DNA of 6,526 nucleotides from an uncultured Phycisphaerales bacterium (lineage in GTDB: Bacteria > Planctomycetota > Phycisphaerae > WQYP01). Positions 1-4,715 of the stretch are shown here, piece by piece (positions within the stretch are counted from its first letter, which is position 1; each line of letters starts with the position of its first letter). The stretch spans positions 1-6,526 of the forward strand of contig CALCHA010000488.1 in the NCBI GenBank assembly GCA_937901265.1, read 5' to 3'. Under the pieces are notes generated by a model. It saw nothing but the letters and a program-made list of their open reading frames with translations, did not search any database and had not been told where the DNA came from. The translations under genes and the position numbers were made by a program.

Positions 1-1521
1 GAATTCGGCGAACTGGATGGCGGCCTGACGGACGAACATCTCGGTGCCCGGCACGATGGTGGCGCCGGCGGCCTTGGCGAGCTTGAGCAGGCGCGTCATC
101 TGCGGGTTGTAAACGGTGTCGAAAACGACCGTGTCGGCCGACCAGGCGCAGGGGCCTTCGGTGATGGGCTCCAGCGGCGTGGCCGCGGTGTGCGGGTGCA
201 TGCCGACCGGCGTGCAGTTGATGAAGGCGTCGCAGCAGGATTGCGGGAGTTTGTCCCACGGGGCGGCGACGACTTTTCCGGTGCCGCCGGCGAATGCGGC
301 GGCAAGGTCCCGGGCTTTTTCCGGGGTGCGGTTGTAGATGACGACGGTGGCACCATGGTGGACGAGTCCGGCGATGATGGCCCGCGCCGCGCCGCCGGCT
401 CCGAGGACCGCCACGCGCTTGCCGGTCAGGGTTTCGCGTCGCCCATCCCATGCAGCCACCAGGGCATCGAGGGCACCGGCATAATCGGAATTGAAGGCGG
501 AGAGCCTGCCGGTGTTGTCCCAGGCGAGGGTGTTGACCACGCCGATGTGGCGCGAGAGATCGTCGATGGCGGCGGCGTGCTCCAGGGCGTAGAGCAGGGC
601 GGCTTCCTTGTGCGGGATGGTGACGCTCAGCCCGCGGAGGTGCATGCCGGGGCAGGTGCGGAGGGCCTCGACTGTTTCGGCGAAGCGGTCGGGGCGGATG
701 GGCAGCGGGACGTAGACGCCCGGGGCGTTGATGGCGGTGAACCCGGCGTTGTGGATGTCGGGGCTGAGCGAATGGCCGACGGGCCATCCGGCGACGCCGT
801 AGAGGGGGGTGTCGGGGCGCTGGGCATCCCAGCGGTAGCGGGTGCGCAGCTCATCGACGGTGGGCTGGCCGGGGGCAGACTCTTTGCCCCGCTGCGCGAC
901 GGCGAAGGTGAAGGGGGCGGCGAACTTTCTGGCGAGGATGCGCGAGAGCAGCCCCTCCTCGCCCATGGCCAGTGCGACCATCGGGCGGCGATCGTTCGGG
1001 GGCCCTTGCTGGGGCAGCCGCAGGGCGTCGATGGCGTCGAGCAGGGACTCGGCTTTCCAGGCGATTTTCAGCAGGGCGGCTTCCTTGACGGCGCGCAGGC
1101 GGGCGACGCGCTCCGCCAGATCCGCCGGGCGCCCGCCAAAGCAGTGGTTCGAGAGGATCAGTCGCGTGCCGTTTTTTTCGGCGGCATCGGTGAGCGTCTC
1201 GCGGACGTCGCGCGATTTCTCCCAGGCGGCCAGCTCGATATCGACGTAATCAGCACCGGCTTCGATGGCCTCCTGGAAAAGCGCGAGGCGCTCGGCGTCG
1301 CTTTTGTCGGAGAAGCCCCCCTCCCACGTCGGGCGGATGGTGACGATCACCGGCAGATGGGCCGCATCCAGGGCCGCGGACATGCCTTTGGCGGTCGCCG
1401 CGTCGCAACGCAGCTCGATCATGCCGGCGGTTCCTTCGAGGGCTTCCTCGGCCTCGGCGATGGCCTCCTCGATGTCGAGCTTGGCTTTTACAAATACCGG
1501 CACGCAGAGCGCGGTCGTCAT
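1..1521 (-). CDS. aroDE: Bifunctional type I 3-dehydroquinate dehydratase / shikimate dehydrogenase (AroDE), 3' end cut by window edge
   Basis: This fused cytoplasmic enzyme carries out two consecutive steps of the shikimate pathway, 3-dehydroquinate to 3-dehydroshikimate and then NADPH-dependent reduction to shikimate. I translated 507 residues from ATG 1521. Residues 1 to about 230 are a type I dehydroquinase: IELRCD (35-40), TIRP (61-64), the catalytic His126 in SNHCF, the Schiff-base Lys152 in LLKIAW, SR (193-194) and APGQ (216-219). From about residue 240 comes shikimate dehydrogenase: YGVAGWPVGHSLSP (with S251 and S253), SVTIPHKE with catalytic Lys305, VNT with Asn330, NSDY with Asp346, the NADP-binding loop GAGGAARA (374-381), NRTPEKA and INCTPVGMHP. 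The last visible residues, around GTEMFVRQAA, are near the usual C-terminus, so roughly 20-40 residues are missing. The start overlaps the nfo stop as ATGA, with AAGGTGGGG just upstream. The fusion type is known from plants, Chlamydiae and some Planctomycetota. Confidence 0.95.
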   Translation of the reverse strand, partial: MTTALCVPVFVKAKLDIEEAIAEAEEALEGTAGMIELRCDAATAKGMSAALDAAHLPVIVTIRPTWEGGFSDKSDAERLALFQEAIEAGADYVDIELAAWEKSRDVRETLTDAAEKNGTRLILSNHCFGGRPADLAERVARLRAVKEAALLKIAWKAESLLDAIDALRLPQQGPPNDRRPMVALAMGEEGLLSRILARKFAAPFTFAVAQRGKESAPGQPTVDELRTRYRWDAQRPDTPLYGVAGWPVGHSLSPDIHNAGFTAINAPGVYVPLPIRPDRFAETVEALRTCPGMHLRGLSVTIPHKEAALLYALEHAAAIDDLSRHIGVVNTLAWDNTGRLSAFNSDYAGALDALVAAWDGRRETLTGKRVAVLGAGGAARAIIAGLVHHGATVVIYNRTPEKARDLAAAFAGGTGKVVAAPWDKLPQSCCDAFINCTPVGMHPHTAATPLEPITEGPCAWSADTVVFDTVYNPQMTRLLKLAKAAGATIVPGTEMFVRQAAIQFAEF

Positions 1522-2480
1522 TTCCCCACCTTCTTTACCGGGTGCCTTTTGGGCTTCGCCTTGGATGGCTTTGGCTTGGCGGCGAGCTTTTTCCGGGGAG
1601 CCTTGAAGACTGCGGGCTGGAGATCTTGACCCGCTGCAAGACCGCGCAGCAGTTCCATGTTGACGATATCCCAGTCGCGGCCATCGGGGGCGGGATCCTT
1701 TGAGGTTTCGAGGATTTTGGGAACGGCGGCAAAGCGCGGGTCGCGGCAGATCGTGGCAAACGCCGGCACGCCCACACAGCCGCGGCCGATGTGCTCGTGA
1801 CGATCGACGCGGCTGCCCAGGGGCTTTTTTGAATCGTTGAGATGCCACACCCGCACGCGGTCGATGCCGATGGTCGCATCGAGTTCTCGCAGCGTTTGCT
1901 CTGTGCCTTGCGTGGTGGTGATGTCGTAGCCGGCGGCGAGGATGTGGCAGGTGTCGACGCACACGCCGAGGCGCTCCTTGTGCTCGGTGCGGTCGATCAT
2001 CTCGGCAAGTTGCTCAAAGCGGCAGCCCAGGCAGCTGCCTTGGCCGGCGGTGGTTTCCAGGCAGACGCGGACGCGGCCCTGTTTCTGGGCATCAAAGAGG
2101 ACGTTGAGCGCCTCAGCGACCTTCGCGAGACCGCAGGCCTCGCCGCTGCCGCAATGAGCGCCGGGATGAATAACGACGTCCGTGACGCCCAGGGCGTCGC
2201 AGCGCTCGAGTTCCTGGGCGAAGGCGCGAAGGCTCTTCTCCCACATGGCACCATCGATGGCGGCGAGGTTGATGAGGTAGGAGGCGTGCGCGACGATACG
2301 GGTAAAGCCCAGTCGTCCGGCGTGGGCGCGAAAGGCTTCGACGGCCGCGGGATCCAGCGGTTTGCTGGCCCATTGCCGCTGGTTGGCTGTGAAGATTTGA
2401 ACCGTTTCGTGCGAGAGTGATTCCGCGGCCGTCAGCGCGTTGTGAGCGCCGCCCGCGGTGGATAGATGCGATCCAAACAT
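1518..2480 (-). CDS. nfo: Endonuclease IV (AP endonuclease) with a basic C-terminal tail
   Basis: Endonuclease IV cuts DNA 5' of abasic sites and removes 3' blocking groups in base excision repair, using a trinuclear zinc centre in a TIM barrel. All nine expected metal ligands can be placed by motif: His65 (HASYLINL), His105 (HPG), Glu142 (LETTAGQG), Asp176 and His179 (VDTCH), His213 (HLNDS), Asp226 and His228 (DRHEH) and Glu258 (LETS). NQRQW (33-37) and AAGYD (182-186) are also family hallmarks. ATG 2480 is the only usable start: the frame has a TGA at 2559-2561 and no ATG, GTG or TTG between. It gives MFGSHLSTAGG, matching the family N-terminus, behind AAAGGTGG at a 10-base spacing. The barrel ends near residue 285. 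About 28 further residues (293-320) are rich in Lys, Pro and Ala and lie beyond the length of E. coli Nfo (285 residues). The 3' end overlaps aroDE by 4 bases, and the 5' third lies inside the open frame of the upstream NfeD gene. Confidence 0.97.
   Translation of the reverse strand: MFGSHLSTAGGAHNALTAAESLSHETVQIFTANQRQWASKPLDPAAVEAFRAHAGRLGFTRIVAHASYLINLAAIDGAMWEKSLRAFAQELERCDALGVTDVVIHPGAHCGSGEACGLAKVAEALNVLFDAQKQGRVRVCLETTAGQGSCLGCRFEQLAEMIDRTEHKERLGVCVDTCHILAAGYDITTTQGTEQTLRELDATIGIDRVRVWHLNDSKKPLGSRVDRHEHIGRGCVGVPAFATICRDPRFAAVPKILETSKDPAPDGRDWDIVNMELLRGLAAGQDLQPAVFKAPRKKLAAKPKPSKAKPKRHPVKKVGK
1524..1532 (-). promoter_or_regulatory. Ribosome binding site of aroDE, inside the nfo 3' end
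   Basis: On the minus strand AAGGTGGGG ends two bases before ATG 1521, with the AGGTGG core four bases away. It lies in the final Lys codons of nfo and supports a translationally coupled ATGA junction. Confidence 0.6.
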
Positions 2481-3015
2481 GCTGTTGCTGCCACCTTTGA
2501 AAAGTCGCGGCGGGGGTCCAAATTCCGGTCGAGTAGGATGCGCGAGCCTCCAGCGCTTTCACCACCACGCGGCTTCCCTGCACGCGGATGACCTCGACGG
2601 GGGTGCCCGCGGCGATGACCTCGGCCTCGCTGACACAGTTGATGCGGCGCTCGCCGATCTCGACGTTTCCCGCCTGCCGCAGCGTGGTCATGGCGATGCC
2701 GCGATCGCCGGCGAGGACCGGTGGTTCGTCGCCGGCGTCGGTCGTTGACGGCAGCGGCGGAGCCAGCAATACCCGCCGACCGACCGGCGTCTGCGGATAA
2801 ATCCGCGCCGCCCAGAAAAAGATGATCGGCCCTGCCACCACCACCGCCAGGCCGAAGAACAACCCGAGGGTGAGGCTTGCGTAGGATGCCACGACGACCG
2901 CCGCCAGGGCACAGACGCCGGCGATCAGCGCCAGCAGTCCGTGCGTCGGCACAAAGAGCTCCGCCGCCACGAAGCCCAGCGCCGCCACCAGCAGAAAGAC
3001 CGCTCCGACGATCAC
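2113..3015 (-). CDS. Short NfeD-family membrane protein; frame runs on without a stop into nfo
   Basis: This is the membrane-plus-OB-fold form of NfeD without a protease domain. The start is GTG 3015, which overlaps the upstream stop as GTGA and sits behind GGAGGA with a 5-base spacer. Residues 2-22, 25-47 and 48-70 form three hydrophobic helices. A linker follows, then the soluble NfeD domain at about 98-154, with GDRGIAMTTLRQAGNVEIG and the closing strand GSRVVVKAL. Family members normally stop soon after that strand. Here the frame stays open to 2113 and formally gives 300 residues. From about residue 160 the translation is Arg-rich, low in hydrophobic residues and without recognisable domain. 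From codon 179 onward it lies over nfo in another frame, so that part is probably not under selection as protein. The functional gene probably ends near 2540-2500. A lost stop or a one-base error in this sequence could explain the extension. NfeD proteins often work with flotillin-like SPFH proteins; none is visible here. Confidence 0.75.
   Translation of the reverse strand: MIVGAVFLLVAALGFVAAELFVPTHGLLALIAGVCALAAVVVASYASLTLGLFFGLAVVVAGPIIFFWAARIYPQTPVGRRVLLAPPLPSTTDAGDEPPVLAGDRGIAMTTLRQAGNVEIGERRINCVSEAEVIAAGTPVEVIRVQGSRVVVKALEARASYSTGIWTPAATFQRWQQQHVWIASIHRGRRSQRADGRGITLARNGSNLHSQPAAMGQQTAGSRGRRSLSRPRRTTGLYPYRRARLLPHQPRRHRWCHVGEEPSRLRPGTRALRRPGRHGRRYSSRRSLRQRRGLRSREGR
2491..2498 (-). promoter_or_regulatory. 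Ribosome binding site of nfo, inside the NfeD open frame
   Basis: On the minus strand AAAGGTGG ends ten bases before ATG 2480. The spacing is slightly long but usable. It indicates independent initiation of nfo within the run-on frame of the short NfeD gene. Confidence 0.6.
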
Positions 3016-4637
3016 GCGAATCCTCCGTCGGTCGCCGGGGGCTGCTGCGGTTCAAGCATCACTGGCCGCCGCGGACGCACTGTCACGCGGGAACCGCTCA
3101 CCGACACCACTTCGATCTCCGTTCCGGCGGAGATGAAGGGGCCGAAGCTCACGACATCGACCAGATGCTGGTCAAAGCGCGCCTTGCCCGCGGGCCGCAG
3201 CTGGCTGTGGGCGAGGCCCAGTGCCCCGACGAAGACGGCTTCACCCGCGGGGCGGTCGGCGGCATCGCGGACGTCGCTGTTGCCGGCGGCTCGTGCGGCG
3301 GGGAGCAGCTGCAGCCGCCGAAACCCGGGCGTCAGCCGCAGGTAGCGCGCCATCAGGCCAAAGGCGACCACCGAGACCGCCATCGCCATGATCACAATGG
3401 CCAGGCCGTTGCGCAGGGACACCAGCCCCTCGCCATAATCCAATCCCCCGCCCACGCTGCGCGGAATGAAACTCGCCACAAGCCCGACCGTGATGAGGAC
3501 GAAGCCGGGCACGGCGAGCATGCCCACCGATCCCACGACGAACAGATCCAACAGCACGATGCCAATGCCCACGAGCACCAGGATGATTTCCCAGCTCTGC
3601 GCCAGACCCGTCAGGAAGGGCCCGCCCAAAAGCAATGCCAGGCAAATGATGGCAAGCACCCCCGGCACTGATACGCCCGGATGCGACAGTTCCACCCAGG
3701 CAAAGGTGAGCGTGCCCACCAGCAGCAGGAAACGCACCCAGGGCTGGGCCAGCCATCGGGCGATGCGTTCAAAGATGTCCAGATCCATTTTTACCAGATC
3801 GCCACGGACATTCAGCGTCGCCCGCAGGTCCGCTTCCGAATTCACCGTGGCGCGGGAGAGGTGCATTTTCAGGGCATCATCGCTCAGGACGGTGAGCGTG
3901 GAATTGGGCCCATCGACGACCGCGCTTTCCGCCCAGGGACGAGTGACTTCGCCGCCGGGGGCGGCGATACGCTCGTCGAGCAGAATCTTTTCGTTGGCCC
4001 GATCGACGTAACGGGTTTCGCCGGTGGTGCGGTTGGTCACGGCGATGAGTTCCACGGCCGGTATCGCCATCGCCCGCACCACCGCGCGGTCGATGCCGGC
4101 ACGTTTGGCGGAATCCTCGAGATCCGTGACCAGCGGCGAGGGTGCCACCCCCGCCGGCGCAAGGTCTTCCGCGGCGATGCTCCCGATTCCCGCCCCGTCG
4201 GCCATCACGATCAGCGGGCAGGCCAGCGCCACCACGGAGGCCGCGCCGCTGGCATTGCCATGCACCCACGCCGCCACAGACATCTGTTCGCCCGTGACGT
4301 GCTTGGTGAAGGCGCTGATGTCCAGCGCGCTTGGCATGTACCCGCCGGTCACCTGAAGGTCGTAAATGACCAGCGTGCAGCCGGCCTTGCGGGCCTCGTC
4401 CACGCGCCGTTCGAGGCTCTTGAGCGTCACGCGGTCGATGGTTCCATCGATCTTCAGCAACGCCGCCTTCGCCTGCGGCGGAAGCAGCGGCTGGGCCACC
4501 GCGCCGCCAGCGCCGGCAAGGGGCACCTGCACCTGACCCACCACGGTGTGAGCAAGCAAAAATAGTCCTGCAATCCAGCCCACCCACCCGCTTCTCCAGC
4601 GGCCCTGCGTACGTCTTTTGATCATGGCGACCATCAT
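3012..4637 (-). CDS. Long NfeD-family membrane protein with ClpP/SppA-like domain, possibly catalytically inactive
   Basis: The order is signal or anchor segment, ClpP/SppA-like serine-protease domain, polytopic membrane region, then NfeD OB-fold domain. Numbering is from ATG 4637 (541 residues). A basic N-terminus precedes a hydrophobic stretch at about 18-34. The crotonase-like domain starts near residue 58 (ALLKIDGTIDR) and keeps a Gly-Gly pair at 98-99 and the IVMADG strand at 143-148. Helices are seen at about 300-317, 325-342, 349-369, 371-391 and 411-431. The OB-fold domain at 463-523 contains QLRPAGKA and GSRVTVRP. Known members are membrane proteases with a Ser-Lys dyad. Where they have A-x-S-A-G, this protein has ASGAAS (129-134), which places Gly131 at the nucleophile, and the Lys position seems to be Pro168. 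The start is uncertain: TTG 4643 and ATGs 4634 and 4625 are alternatives, and none has a strong ribosome site. The stop overlaps the next NfeD gene as GTGA, so both are probably coupled. Confidence 0.9.
   Translation of the reverse strand: MMVAMIKRRTQGRWRSGWVGWIAGLFLLAHTVVGQVQVPLAGAGGAVAQPLLPPQAKAALLKIDGTIDRVTLKSLERRVDEARKAGCTLVIYDLQVTGGYMPSALDISAFTKHVTGEQMSVAAWVHGNASGAASVVALACPLIVMADGAGIGSIAAEDLAPAGVAPSPLVTDLEDSAKRAGIDRAVVRAMAIPAVELIAVTNRTTGETRYVDRANEKILLDERIAAPGGEVTRPWAESAVVDGPNSTLTVLSDDALKMHLSRATVNSEADLRATLNVRGDLVKMDLDIFERIARWLAQPWVRFLLLVGTLTFAWVELSHPGVSVPGVLAIICLALLLGGPFLTGLAQSWEIILVLVGIGIVLLDLFVVGSVGMLAVPGFVLITVGLVASFIPRSVGGGLDYGEGLVSLRNGLAIVIMAMAVSVVAFGLMARYLRLTPGFRRLQLLPAARAAGNSDVRDAADRPAGEAVFVGALGLAHSQLRPAGKARFDQHLVDVVSFGPFISAGTEIEVVSVSGSRVTVRPRRPVMLEPQQPPATDGGFA
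3021..3026 (-). promoter_or_regulatory. Ribosome binding site of the short NfeD gene, inside the upstream coding end
   Basis: On the minus strand GGAGGA lies within the last codons of the long NfeD gene, followed by a 5-base spacer and GTG 3015. It supports the non-ATG start and shows that the GTGA junction is a real restart site. Confidence 0.8.
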
Positions 4638-4638
4638 A
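4633..4638 (-). promoter_or_regulatory. Weak candidate -10 element for the minus-strand operon
   Basis: Reading the minus strand, TATGAT lies at 4638-4633, five of six bases of the -10 consensus. No good -35 lies 16-18 bases upstream. It overlaps the ATG codons at 4637 and 4634. If used, the transcript would begin close to ATG 4625 and be leaderless. An alternative is that the true promoter is further upstream, inside the gap, and this hexamer is just part of the coding start. Confidence 0.2.
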
Positions 4639-4684
4639 CCCAAAACCGCCCGCCGTCGAATGGTCCTCTGTCCCGGGGCCGCGT

Positions 4685-4690
4685 TACAAT
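4685..4690 (+). promoter_or_regulatory. Candidate -10 element for the GH20 gene
   Basis: TACAAT matches five of six bases of the housekeeping sigma -10 consensus. It lies 25 bases before ATG 4716, in the only non-coding gap of the window. The best -35 candidate is TGGTCC at 4661-4666 (three of six bases, 18-base spacing), which is poor. Transcription would begin near 4697, giving a leader of about 20 bases that just includes the ribosome site. Planctomycetal promoters often fit the E. coli consensus poorly, so this is tentative. Confidence 0.4.
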
Positions 4691-4703
4691 GCCGCCACGC
4701 GAC

Positions 4704-4710
4704 AAGGAGG
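4704..4710 (+). promoter_or_regulatory. Ribosome binding site of the GH20 gene
   Basis: AAGGAGG is a full match to the anti-Shine-Dalgarno complement and lies five bases before ATG 4716. It fixes the start of the hexosaminidase and predicts strong initiation. It is the strongest ribosome site in the window. Confidence 0.9.
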
Positions 4711-4715
4711 TCCCC

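Noticed and set aside
1..6. EcoRI site (GAATTC) exactly at the window start, suggesting a clone end
   Set aside because: Uncut GAATTC sites also lie at 3838, 5571 and 6486, and the first site is in frame within the conserved end of AroDE, so it may be chance. It could only reflect a partial-digest clone.
190..1629. Long plus-strand open frame of 479 codons opposite aroDE
   Set aside because: It is antisense to a gene with intact motifs throughout. It is rich in Gly, Ala, Asp and Val with no recognisable domain, as expected for a high-GC shadow frame.
2432..3055. Minus-strand open frame of 207 codons overlapping the short NfeD gene
   Set aside because: Arg/Gly-rich translation in the wrong frame. 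The frame starting at GTG 3015 shows the three helices and OB-fold.
2877..4565. Plus-strand open frames of 264 and 294 codons opposite the long NfeD gene
   Set aside because: They are rich in His, Arg, Gln and Gly, with no domain or ribosome site. The opposite strand encodes clear membrane helices and an NfeD domain.
4641..4700. GC-rich gap sequence considered as a terminator or operator
   Set aside because: Only the tiny palindrome CCCGGG is present. There is no stem with a T-run and no convincing inverted repeat, and both flanking genes start here rather than end.
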